Below, piece after piece: positions 1-9,902 of a DNA stretch of 64,000 nt (positions are counted from its first letter, which is position 1; every line of letters begins with the position of its first letter). Source of the DNA: Heliopora coerulea. Lineage: Eukaryota; Cnidaria; Anthozoa; Scleralcyonacea; Helioporidae. The DNA is taken from contig JASJOG010000074.1 of NCBI GenBank assembly GCA_030142905.1, forward strand, positions 1,183,501-1,247,500, given 5' to 3'. A program made the position numbers and the translations under genes. Under the pieces are notes generated by a model. It had not been told where the DNA came from. It ran no database searches and saw nothing but the letters and a program-made list of their open reading frames with translations.

Positions 1-325
1 TGGAGCCATCCTAGGACAAGTTGTGGACACAATATACAAAAGGGTTGCTTCATTGTGAGCTGTTTCCCTCCCATTAAGGGGCAAGGGTGTACTTTAACAT
101 TTTACTCTGACTAATGCCAAAGTATTAATTTTTACCTGTCAAAGGAATGGGCCCTGCCCCTTAATGAGTTAAGAGCCATCTCCTTAAGCATTCCATCATC
201 TACGTGTGGAATGGAAACCATTTGGAACAAACATTCAGTCACGTTTCTGCCAATACTGTAAATGAGTTTAAAAGAATTCCCACTGAGTATAATAAATTCT
301 TATATTTGTGCTGTACAATTTTCAG

Positions 326-901
326 GCACAATTTCTTACTGGGTTGAATTTTGAGATGAATGGCCTGCCTTCTTTGGAAGATCATAACTTGGCTACCATG
401 TCATTCAGTTCCTTTCACATTACTCAACAGCAGAAACCATCAAAATACTGTTTTACAGCTTTTAATAGCTTCTGTCACCTGAAATACCTCAATCTGTCTG
501 GGAACATTATTGGTCAGCTTGTAATTTTTATGATCTTGAAGAACCTATCAGACAAGGCTTGTCTGACACACCTTGTGCTGAACTCTTGCAGTATTGGACC
601 GAAAAGACAGTACATTGATCAAATATCAAATTTTCAGTGTATCCAGAAATTGGAGCATCTTGAACTTGCAAACAACAGACTTGACAATGTGGACCATATG
701 ATGAAATTGTTTTACAAATGTTGTAACACACTGTTTTATCTTAATATGGAGATGAATGGCTTCAGAAGTGACAGTTTACCAGCAATACAAAAACTTTTGA
801 AAAATCCATTTCACCTGAAGATATTAAGTATTGGTAAAAACCAGCTTTCTTTCAATGACATTCAACAGTCAAATACATCATTTTGCCTTGTCAAATTCTG
901 A
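326..901 (+). CDS. Leucine-rich-repeat protein, last coding exon (partial gene)
   Basis: This looks like the 3' terminal exon of a gene that begins before the window. A polypyrimidine-type acceptor ends in TTTTCAG at 325, and the frame then stays open for 191 codons to the TGA at 899-901. The protein has repeated LRR-type strands: LKYLNLSGNIIG, LTHLVLNSCSIG, LEHLELANNRLD, LFYLNMEMNGF and LKILSIGKNQLS, spaced about 28-35 residues apart. This resembles the long RI-like repeats of intracellular scaffold proteins. Such repeats mediate protein-protein contacts; the specific partner cannot be read here. The C-terminal LRR block of TONSL is one possible relative, but I could not confirm it. No upstream exon was identified in 1-325. 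The gene runs convergently to PSMD12, whose stop codon lies 669 bp away. The LRR call is fairly secure; the gene identity is unknown. Confidence 0.6.
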   Translation, partial: AQFLTGLNFEMNGLPSLEDHNLATMSFSSFHITQQQKPSKYCFTAFNSFCHLKYLNLSGNIIGQLVIFMILKNLSDKACLTHLVLNSCSIGPKRQYIDQISNFQCIQKLEHLELANNRLDNVDHMMKLFYKCCNTLFYLNMEMNGFRSDSLPAIQKLLKNPFHLKILSIGKNQLSFNDIQQSNTSFCLVKF

Positions 902-1388
902 CATATTTCGTGAATGGCAAGTTTGCACCTTTTAGAGAAACATTGGAACACAAATGCAGTGCTTTCAGTAAGACCCAGCTGCTGCCAGAGCTGCAATGAA
1001 TATTCTATTATGCTTAAGAACTTTTTTAACATATCCAAGCAGATTTGCAGACAGATACTTTTCTAGAATGGCCTCCTATTCCGAATCTTACTGAAAGCCC
1101 TGCCAATGTCAGCATGATTAAACTTCACCTGTAAATTTCACTGTGGGGTTAAAGGTACATGTTAAGTAAATGCCACCTTAAGCACTACAAAAATGCTAGT
1201 TTGTATGCCTCCATATATAATGGTTACTAGTCATGCACATTTTTAGAAGCTTATAGTGAAATCAGATGTTAACATGGACCTATATGAAAAATTTTGAAAA
1301 AAGTTAGTGCTGGTACTCATGGTAATGTGTTAGTACCAGCATGGTGTTTTACAGACTTGGCCAGCACCACTGGAGCTACAAGCCTGAG

Positions 1389-1394
1389 AATAAA
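1389..1394 (+). terminator. Candidate poly(A) signal of the LRR gene
   Basis: There is an AATAAA on the + strand 488 bp after the LRR stop codon and before the convergent PSMD12 stop. It is the best-placed canonical signal in the 902-1570 spacer, which otherwise shows no coding potential. Its use is inferred from position only. Confidence 0.4.
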
Positions 1395-1570
1395 AATATT
1401 ATGAATGGACATCCAAGGTTTAACAGTTTATGTAATATTCAATATACAGTTGACATAAAAACAAATGCATCAACACCATCAAGTATGAAATGGTTAACTT
1501 CTAATTCACAAACTCAATGATTGTCAGTTGCCTCACTTTGAAAAGCAAATCATGCTTAAAGGAACAATAA

Positions 1571-4500
1571 TTATGATTGTACCAATCCATGGACCATTTC
1601 TTCCTTAGTTATCAGGTGGTTTGTTTTATTTAAAAGTTGCATTAAGGAATTAATATTATGTGACCATTCATTAAGTATTTCATTAGCTTCTTTATGAGGG
1701 AGAAAACTCACTGTTCCTCCAGGACGGTCAATTTTGGCAAAGACAACCTTCAAGGCTACAAGGTTGGATAGAAACTCTTCAGCATCCTAGACAGAAGAGA
1801 ATAATATCTATCATGCAAAGTCATTGCTGGAAATATCTGTGTGGCAGACCATATAGATGTATGTTTTGGTTGCATGTGGATAATTTAACAGTAAAATGGT
1901 TTGAAAAAAGTTTGTGATTTTCAAGGGTTTGCCATACAGGTGGTATTTTCAGGTTAATACTGGTGTTCATAGTTAGAAATGTAAAAATTGTTATGATGAA
2001 ATTATGAGCAAGAACAGTTGAGCAAAAGCTCAACAAGACATTTCAGTGTGAATTAAACCCACTATATTGGGATTCTAGTCAATTCTGTTTGAATGAATTT
2101 ATAAGGGCAATTGCTGATAACTTTGCTGCAAGTTCTGTACAATCAGTGGAAGTGCTGAAATTCTGGTGAAAATATTGGAAACACTTGTAAGTTCACCTTG
2201 GCAATTTTATCACGTTGAAATGATGGCCACATGGACAAGTAGATGAAATGTCATGTGCCAAAGAGTAATTATAGAAAAACTAAAGAAAGAAGGTACTGTA
2301 AGGACAAACCTGTGAACATGAGAATGAGAAAGGGATAACTGAACTAGCTCATGAAGTCTGATTAAATTTACAATAATCCCATAAACAGAATATCTCAATG
2401 TACAAAGATAAGGTAACTTACAGTTACAGGAAGGCTCAACAGTTCTGCCATTCTTTTCATGGTGATTCGTGTGTAATACTTTGCAATAACTTGAATATTC
2501 TATGAAAGATAGCTAGAGCTCAGTTCTGGAGTTCCATACTATGTTCTTACTTCTAAGGTGATCCTATTAGAGTACAGTATTCAATTATTAATTGTTCAAA
2601 TGTCATAGGTTAATTGTGAAGTTATCATTTCATAATACCCTGAGGATGATTCTGAGATAGAATTGAAACACTGCACATCCATCCTCATGGATAGCATTAA
2701 GTTGTTGCAAGAATATCTCATGCACTTAAATTGGACAAAAAAACTCGCCTCCAATCCCTGTGGACTCGATAGCTCAACAGGTGGAGCAGTGGACCAGTAT
2801 CCCGAAGGTGCAAGTTCAAATCCTGCTCGAGTCAACATTTTTCGGTTGACTTCAGCAGTGTAGGCTAATTGTGAAGTTTCGTTTCCTAAAACCATTTGCA
2901 GGGCAACTTTTTTTTTAACAAGAGTGCAATTCCCTACAGGCTTATCTGGTGCCATACTATACCATGTGACTATGTGTAATTTTCCATACTTACATGTTCA
3001 ACAACCCTTTTTCTAAAATCTTCCCAGCATTTTTTACCCTCCTCATTGTTTGAAAAGACCTCAGTGCAAGGATTGTCAGGTGAACCATGCCGTAGCTCTT
3101 TCTCAAACTGTTGTGTGACATTTGACCAATTCATCAGCTCTGGTGTGGTATATTGTTTTAGTAATGACCTAAATTGCAGAGTTAAAAAAAAAATCTTTGA
3201 CAATTTGAAGTAATTTTTACCACTGATGTTACAACTTTAGGTGACTTTCAGTGGTTTACTGACCTCAGCCAGAGATTGACTAGGCAGAAACTGTAGTTTT
3301 GAAAGGAGTAGTAATTTCCAGCACAAAATTCAAAATAATGTCATGTTTTGTTGTATATAGTGCTTTAAAAGATCTCCAGGCTCAACTAGATATTCTCCAT
3401 TATTAGAAACTTATGCTGTGTGTTGGGTATAGGATTTGGGGTTTGGCTGTAGAATCATGATTTCTGGTCTGTAGTGGTACTTGTCTTACTTGTAAACTGG
3501 AAGTTGTTCCAATTGTTTTTCTTCATTTACACGATGAGTTAAGTCAGACTGTTCATTGTCAAAAGGAGCAAGAATGAGGTAAAGAACAACATTCTTCAAT
3601 GCCTAAAACAAAGAAATTTATATATAGTATAATGTACATCTGAATACATATGCTGTATACTGGCATGTGCTAACAACTATGTTGCTTTCTTAAAAATAAT
3701 ACTGAGATGTCCCTTGGCCTTCCCCCTTAAAATACTGTTAATATGTTAAAGAGCAGGGGGTTTTTTTTTGCTAAAATCACTTTGTTTAGCAACAAAGCTT
3801 GATGTTTTGGAATGTTTCTCTATGTTATGGACTGCTTTGTTGGATGTTAATATACAGCAAACTTTTACAGAGTTAGTTTACTTACTGATAAACATATTTT
3901 GATGAAATTTTGGGGTGTTAACCTTTTTAAATATTGATCTGTTGCTATTGAATGCACAAAACCTCAAAGGCCATACCTCTTGCCACTTGACCTTCTCCTC
4001 TTGAATGAGTGGGGTGTTATACACAGCATGGTAATACTTGCAAATGCTCAGATAATTTGAATCATGCTGAGCTAGGTCAATCATAAGTTTGTAATATCTC
4101 AGTTTTAACTCCTACAAAGCAATGTGAAACCAGGATGATAACTCATCAAAAATCTTTGAAAACTATGTACTGAAGTAACAGTGTATTTATATAGAGTGTT
4201 AAGGTAAAGGGTTGTATAACTGCAGTTTGTTTTTGTTTCAAATTTCATAGTTTTATTTTTCACATATTACAGTATGTACAAATGGTGTTTGTGTTCACTT
4301 ACTGGTTCATTATTGTTTTCAAAAAACTTTGTACTGATTTTCTTGCTAATAATTTGGGCTCTGATATAATCCTTTTTTGCTAGGCAGAGTCTCATTTGTT
4401 CCAAAATGAAATCAACCTTTTCATTCTTTTCCATAGATCCATATGTTTCAACCTATGTTGAGAACATCAAATACAGTACTACTACTACTACATTGATGAA

Positions 4501-6777
4501 CTATTGAAATTAATCTGCTTATGTTTATACAATAAGCAACATTAAAGTTGAGCTAGGGGACATATAATTATTACACCAAATTAAAAGAATTGATCGTGTA
4601 TGTGGTATGAACAGCTCTTTTAGACTGTTTCTCAAATCTATACAGCATTCAACAGATGAAGACTTCTCAGAACTTCAATGACAGCATGCATTCAGCAAGT
4701 GAGGATTTATTTTATTTGTAGAAGGACAAGGAGAATTTGTTGGTGTAATGGATTATTTGGATGACCAATCAACCTAAGCCTTGAGTAAGAACACTTTATG
4801 CTTACTTGTCTTGTGATAGAAACTATTATAATGTATGAAAATAGACCAATCCCCAGTAAAGTCATTGGCCCTGAAACTACAACTAAAATCTTTTATCCAA
4901 CAATACCTGAAGTTCTTGCAATATATTTGCAGCATCTGTAAAATAAGGCAATAACAAGCAGTGAAAAGGTCATACCGCCATTGTTTCACATTATGCTGAT
5001 TACTTAGTACTCATGTAATTCAGTATATTTTTATATTAGTTATTGCCAACACACAAACCTGAGATATTGCCATCCTGCTCTGTCATCATAGCTAAAGTTT
5101 TGGTTAATCGTGCCCTTTCCAACTCAACATATATCTGTAAGATGACCAGTATATAAATAGATTGTAATGCCAGCATCTATTCTCTGACCTCAAAATGTCG
5201 TCAGTAACAAGTTATAGAGAAAAGCAGACCAGAGAAAAATGCACAGCATAAACATATACAAATGCTACCATACACTACACAAACATGCTATATGTCATAC
5301 CATTTTAACATACACTTATTTACTACTCATTACATCATACCATACCATCACATCATTCCTCTTCCATTCCAGATATACCACACTATAATTTCACTTTATA
5401 CTACTCAACATCACGTGGCACACCACCACATCATACCATGTTTTATCCCATCATGTTGTATCACACATATCACCTCAGACCTCGTAACATTATACCATAT
5501 TACCTTACAGAGTACCTCCTCACAATATAATAATTGTACTTGACCCCATATCACCACGTGGTTCACCACATATTACTCTTTATATAATTATACACTTCAC
5601 ATCCCATACCAAGACTGCTGAGATAAGCTGGCAGGGAAATGACCTCAGGGCCTAGGGCATGTAAGGAGACTGGGCCTCACTTTGCATCAGCCCAAGACAC
5701 AAAGGACCATAAAGCAGTATGCAATCTTTCGTTGCCCCAAGCTTTATGTTGCCATAGATTGAACTACATAGATTTAATATACTGGTATCATATTGAACTA
5801 TCTTACAAGCTAGTTAGTAAAGCTCAGAAAATACATCATATATTAATGTCGCACTTTTCCTGCAGTGACTGTTCGTAAGGTTTCAATGAGTTTTAATTTG
5901 GTCTCTTTATCTGGCATCTGATCAATATAGGTACAGGCTTCCTGTATCATCTTTGTGACTGCCTAAAACAGAAGAATAATTAGAGAAAGCTATCATCTGG
6001 TATTGATAGAGTATGTTTAAAAAAAAAAGACATGATCTAGGTTGCATTCTCTATACACTGTTTTACCAATTACTTTTTTCAGACTTTGGCATACCATAAT
6101 GTTATATGTGATTGATGATTATTTTTTTAATTCAGTGTGATTACAGCTATTCTACAACAATTTATTCAATGTACTCTAGTGTATCATCAAGAGCTATTAT
6201 ACAGCACCACTAACCTGCTTTAACTGGTTTCTTCGTTTGGTCAATAATAAAATGTGCTCGTTTAGGAGCTCCCATTCCCGTTGATCAAAACACAACCTTA
6301 TGATGGCAACCAGCAATCGGCTCGTAGACTGCATATCTGCACCCTTAAGGAAACAAATATTTAGTGCTATCTCACCCCTACTTACATTACGGTAACTACT
6401 AACCATACCATAGTCAAATATGAAAATTTACCTGTACGTGTTAAATTTTAAGTTGCCTGGTCAGTTTTTTTCAATTAAATCTAAAACTGTAAAACTACTT
6501 GATAAACTTACAAGTCTTGTCTGCTTTTCGAGGGAAAGTAGAGTTTCCAGTGCTTCATGCATTTTTCCTTCCTGTAGGGGACACAGAAATGATATATGAA
6601 AGAACTGCAAAAATAAAGGATGAGAACCATATCTTTGTGGGTAAACTTATGAACATGTAATGTCTGAATCCTTACTTTGACCATTACTTCGCACAGCGGA
6701 AGATTTTCGTCCACCGTGGACGTGAAATCAACGTCCATTTTCACAATATTTCCTTTCATATCGGTAGCGGTCGCCAT
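1571..6777 (-). CDS. PSMD12: 26S proteasome non-ATPase regulatory subunit 12 (RPN5), 12 exons
   Basis: This encodes the PCI-domain subunit Rpn5 of the 19S lid, which scaffolds the complex that binds and deubiquitinates proteasome substrates. The coding exons, in transcript order on the - strand, are 6676-6777, 6512-6571, 6215-6343, 5855-5962, 5059-5134, 4907-4935, 4303-4452, 3977-4111, 3490-3602, 2994-3168, 2422-2499 and 1571-1786. They join in frame to 456 codons, the same length as human PSMD12. Family landmarks include [64 protein letters not shown] and [13 protein letters not shown]. The PCI winged-helix part contains [17 protein letters not shown] and the end has the long C-terminal helix with [13 protein letters not shown]. 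All introns are GT-AG; exon 4 has a weak GTGCGA donor and exon 3 a TTAAG acceptor. The ATG at 6777 lies in a TISU-like context. Repeats and simple sequence sit inside the introns. The gene appears intact. Confidence 0.97.
2606..2878 (+). repeat. tRNA-like SINE piece between near-identical 18-bp direct repeats, in a PSMD12 intron
   Basis: Positions 2763-2833 can be drawn as a tRNA. The acceptor arms GACTCGA/TCGAGTC pair perfectly, the D stem is GCTC/GAGC, and the 7-nt T loop TTCAAAT sits on a stem with one mismatch. The anticodon stem does not pair and position 33 is not T, so this is a SINE-type relic and not a working tRNA. The block is bracketed by TAGGTTAATTGTGAAGTT (2606-2623) and a copy with one difference (2861-2878), which look like a target-site duplication. 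It lies antisense in the intron between PSMD12 exons 10 and 11. The tRNA part sits near the 3' side of the block, which is unusual for a simple SINE. Confidence 0.5.
5240..5600. repeat. Degenerate CATAC/CATCA-rich simple sequence in PSMD12 intron 4
   Basis: This is a C/A/T-biased, G-poor stretch on the + strand with many near-repeats of catacc, catcat and accac. It produces a spurious open frame on the + strand. It lies in the intron between exons 4 and 5 and shows no coding signature. Confidence 0.6.
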
Positions 6778-6781
6778 CTTG
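6770..6781 (-). promoter_or_regulatory. TISU/YY1-like translation initiator at PSMD12 start
   Basis: On the - strand the PSMD12 start reads CAAGATGGCGAC, one mismatch from the TISU consensus SAASATGGCGGC. TISU is known from housekeeping genes with very short 5' leaders, where it also binds YY1. The start codon also has A at -3 and G at +4. Assigning function here is inference. Confidence 0.45.
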
Positions 6782-8882
6782 AATCACTGTATAGAGTAAA
6801 AGGATCCCTTATTGTCGCGCATAATCCACTTGTGTCCCTTTCCTCGTGTGAATAACGTGTCGCCCTGGGGGGGAAAGGATATGTCAAGTTGTGTTCATGT
6901 TGGAAATATTTTTCTAAAAAACTGTTATGTATGGTAAAAGGGAAATTGAAAATTCTACAGAAATGAAAAGAATGTTATTCGTAAGTAAAACAGGTATTTT
7001 CAGTTGTTTCAGTCGCACAAAACTTAAATTCTGGTGTTGAACATCAAAGTTCAGTGAATTTCAGTGTCATTTGTACAATTGCCGCTAAGTAAGTGATATA
7101 TTTTTTAATTGTTCTCAAAGGTTTTTGGTGCGAATTAGTTTTTGCGGTGCCTTTATTGCTAGTAGATGGCTAATTTTTTTTAACTGTTAGATTTATTAAA
7201 TGTTGAGTGTGCTGAGTGTCAGTCTGGTAGGATGTTGCTGTGACTGTCTCGTTTTTTAGCGGTCGAGAATTTTTTAAACGTCGAGCATTTTCTACCCTGG
7301 TTCCTCTCCATAGAGTTGTGTTATTGTGGTTGGCACGAAAGGCAAAGTCTGCCTGAGGACTTGACGTGAAGGCCAAAACAATTTGTCAACCAATAGTTGA
7401 CTAACGACATCCAGGATTTTCGCTAGGTGTGGGCCAAAATGAAACTGAAGTGGTTCTTTTGGTGGATCTGTCAGCATGATACCCACGGAAATTTTCTATG
7501 TTAAAGTGCCTGGAAAGTCTCTTATTTATCATATTATGATAATACAAAACAAGTTTAAAGCAGATGAGCTTGAGTTTTGATAGAAAAAGTTTTATCCTAA
7601 GAATTTTATGCTGTAGTATGTGTTCCAGATTTCCTCCATGGCAAGATTTCAAAATAAATTTCAGATGCATGTGACACATTTTGCCTCAGAAATGCATGGG
7701 ATTTTTAAACCTTAAGTTTTCTTATAATGGAGATGGTCAGTGGTGGTCACAGAAAACAAACAACTTTGTGTGCACTCTCTCTGGTGAGTGCACTGGTGCT
7801 GGTCATTGATTGCAGCTGACGACAATTTGACTTTTTATTATAATTATCTCACAAATTTGATAAAGCAGTCCATTGTGATGACTGCCAATATATGAGAACT
7901 ATCTGTTAAGTACACTGGATAGCACCTACCTCAAATATTTCCAAGTAACTTTAATTGGACAGCTGTGTGGAACTGGAATCAAACCCTAGTATCAGTGTGC
8001 CATCAGCAACCTCTTGTTGTTTCAAGTTTGTTGGCATATACCATATCATAAACAATCATGACACCTGCACTATGTTGAGATGTGTATGAAGAATGATCGA
8101 GTTGTCAGCTTGGCAGTACAGCCTATCAAATGTGACTGAACTCAACAAATTAAAATTGAACATACTTAGGAATCTCCAAAATGTTGGAGAAAGTTTTGTA
8201 AATGTTCAACCTTTTACCCCCAACCACACATATATCAATGCATGCAAATTGCATGCATGAACAGATTTCAAAAGATTTTCTAAAGGGTTTTGAATAGATT
8301 GAATAATTTATAAATTCTTTTGAAAAAGCTAGGGCTGAAAGGGTCAACTAGGTAACCGAAACTTTCACTACATTAAGCTAACTGCTACTGTCAACCTGGC
8401 TGACAATGACGGTTAGGTCAATGCATTGACTTACACCATAGTACTCTAGGCTGCCTAGTTTATTATCTGGTGGTGTTGCCTTGTGCTGCTGAGTGAGGTC
8501 TTTGCAGGGCTTATTACCATAGGCATCACCAGGGTAACCTTCCTATCCCCCTACCATGCTGACATCCATCCTTATCACCATTGGTTTGCAATGGTTTCTC
8601 ACTCATGCCATTGCATCTGAACATGTTTGATTTTGTCAAGCTTGATGAGCAGATGGCTTGAACAAAGAAGCTTAGATTTTATCTATTACTAGTGAAATTA
8701 TGTAGCACCACACGACACAGTCAGACAGACGTCTTGAACGGGAGTCGTGGAACTTGAACTTGTTTGGTTTCAATCCGCTTGTTACGACGTGCACCTGAAA
8801 AGCAAATAAACACAAAATCACCATGGTTTACGACGGTTTTTCGATGAGAGTTTGAGGGGTCCATCTTCGACAAAGTTCGCGA
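6782..8882. other. Upstream flank of PSMD12, no gene recognised
   Basis: This 2.1-kb interval has short open frames on both strands (for example - strand 7170-7679) but no recognisable domain, conserved motif or consistent exon chain. It presumably carries the PSMD12 promoter next to 6777. One feature of note is the perfect palindrome at 8238-8258, listed separately. Confidence 0.5.
8238..8258. repeat. Perfect 21-nt palindrome containing an octamer motif
   Basis: The 19-nt core TGCATGCAAATTGCATGCA is self-complementary around A8248 and extends one base on each side. It contains ATGCAAAT, the POU octamer. It could be a protein-binding site or chance; no context supports either. Confidence 0.35.
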
Positions 8883-9063
8883 TCAAGTTTCGTTCTGTTT
8901 ACGATCCACGTGTTGCGATACATCGTAATTCTCGGTCTCATTGCTTGCAAATTCTTCTGCGAGTCGAGAACATATGTATCTACTCAACTCCAACCTACAA
9001 AGTAACACTTTAGAAATGATTCCAGCATAGGCCCTTGGTGCTGTTACCGGAGGCAAGTCTGCC
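8883..9063 (-). CDS. Small hypothetical ORF, possible first exon
   Basis: This is a 59-residue frame on the - strand opening with MADLPPVTAPRAYAGIISK. The start context is ACAAAATGGCAGAC, loosely TISU-like with A at -3 and G at +4, as seen in housekeeping genes. The protein is mildly charged towards the end (EEFASNETENYDVSQ). I recognise no family. It is oriented like PSMD12 and lies 2.1 kb upstream of it. A possible acceptor CTTTTCAG lies downstream near 8799, so a spliced gene is conceivable, but I could not build one. MITE DNA begins just upstream. It may be a real short exon or a chance ORF. Confidence 0.25.
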
Positions 9064-9096
9064 ATTTTGTATATTTCTCCTAACAATGAAGTTTAG

Positions 9097-9240
9097 GCAA
9101 CTCACTCAATGCGGACACCTCTCTAAGGCGGACACAACTAGCTGGTCCCGGCTGTACATAACCTATTTCCCAGCACGTGAACTCTCTGTGGGGCGGACAC
9201 TTACAGCGGTCCAGAGGATGTCCGTTTTAGAGAGAGTTGA
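9097..9240. mobile_element. Short MITE with CAACTC...GGCGGACAC-type inverted ends
   Basis: The left end reads GCAACTCACTCAATGCGGAC with a nearby CTCTCTAAGGCGGACAC. The right end, reverse-complemented, reads TCAACTCTCTCTAAAACGGA followed by CATCC. The ends are therefore imperfect inverted repeats around a non-coding core of about 100 bp. I know this terminal pattern from non-autonomous DNA transposons in invertebrates; the superfamily is not assigned. Confidence 0.55.
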
Positions 9241-9486
9241 TCGTAGAATCAGGTTTGGATACAAACTTCTAGTGATTACAGCCCTGTCGACGAGGGTTAA
9301 AGACTGTATCCTTACAGACTTTCTCCTTACCACTCTCCCGACTGACGACATACTCTGCCATTTTACTCTGGGTAACGCCAGACAGTTTTTTTCCTGTCGA
9401 AGAAGGGTTTAACTAATCTTCAGAGAAGGGTTCGAAAATTTAACCCAAATCAGCGCTACTTTGTTGCCAACTCGGGTATGTTTTTT

Positions 9487-9762
9487 ATTGGGGTGCTGCT
9501 GGTGGCCCAGTGGCAGTGCACGTGTCTCTCACCACTGTGACTAGGGTTCGATTCCGGCTTCGTGCAGTTATCTGATTAAAGTTACATTGGTCACATGTGA
9601 GGAGAGAGTTATCCAGTTTGACTCTACCAAACATCGCAGCTTTTCTCCGGGTGCTCCAATTTCCTCCTGTAGTAACACTGGACCCATGAGGGGTGAACCT
9701 CACTGGACCTCTAGGGAGAAGAGCTTGGGTAGCTGATAGGGTTATCTAATATAAATAAAGGC
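9487..9762 (+). mobile_element. tRNA-derived SINE
   Basis: A pol III promoter pair is clear: box A TGGCCCAGTGG (9503-9513) and box B GGTTCGATTCC (9545-9555), the latter an exact match to the GGTTCGANTCC consensus. A tRNA-unrelated body of about 200 bp follows and ends in an A/T-rich tail (taatataaataaag). It lies directly next to the hAT-like MITE at 9774. It is non-coding and depends on a partner LINE for mobility. Confidence 0.7.
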
Positions 9763-9773
9763 ATTTTACCTTT

Positions 9774-9894
9774 CGGCCCAGTTCAAACGTCGGACTTTTC
9801 GTGTGCCGAATCTAATGTAAATGAGCAAGATCCTTTGTCCAAACTGATTTGCATTTGGTTCGGCACATGAAAAGTTCGACGTTTGAACTGGGCC
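9774..9894. mobile_element. 121-bp MITE, hAT-type (8-bp target duplication)
   Basis: Both ends carry GGCCCAGTTCAAACGTCG and continue as inverted repeats for about 40 bp with a few mismatches (through TGTGCCGAA). The element is flanked by exact copies of TTACCTTT at 9766-9773 and 9895-9902. An 8-bp duplication is characteristic of hAT transposons. It contains no coding sequence. Confidence 0.75.
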
Positions 9895-9902
9895 TTACCT
9901 TT

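Noticed and set aside
326..901. Assignment of the LRR exon to TONSL
   Set aside because: Repeat style is compatible, but one exon of generic LRR sequence is not enough without alignment; kept only as an alternative.
2763..2833. Functional tRNA gene
   Set aside because: The anticodon stem does not pair and U33 is absent, so only a tRNA-like SINE relic is supported.
5262..5543. 93-codon + strand ORF
   Set aside because: It lies in CATAC-type low-complexity sequence inside a PSMD12 intron, and its His/Tyr/Thr bias follows the repeat.
9035..9412. 125-codon + strand ORF
   Set aside because: It crosses the MITE at 9097-9240 and has no recognisable domain.
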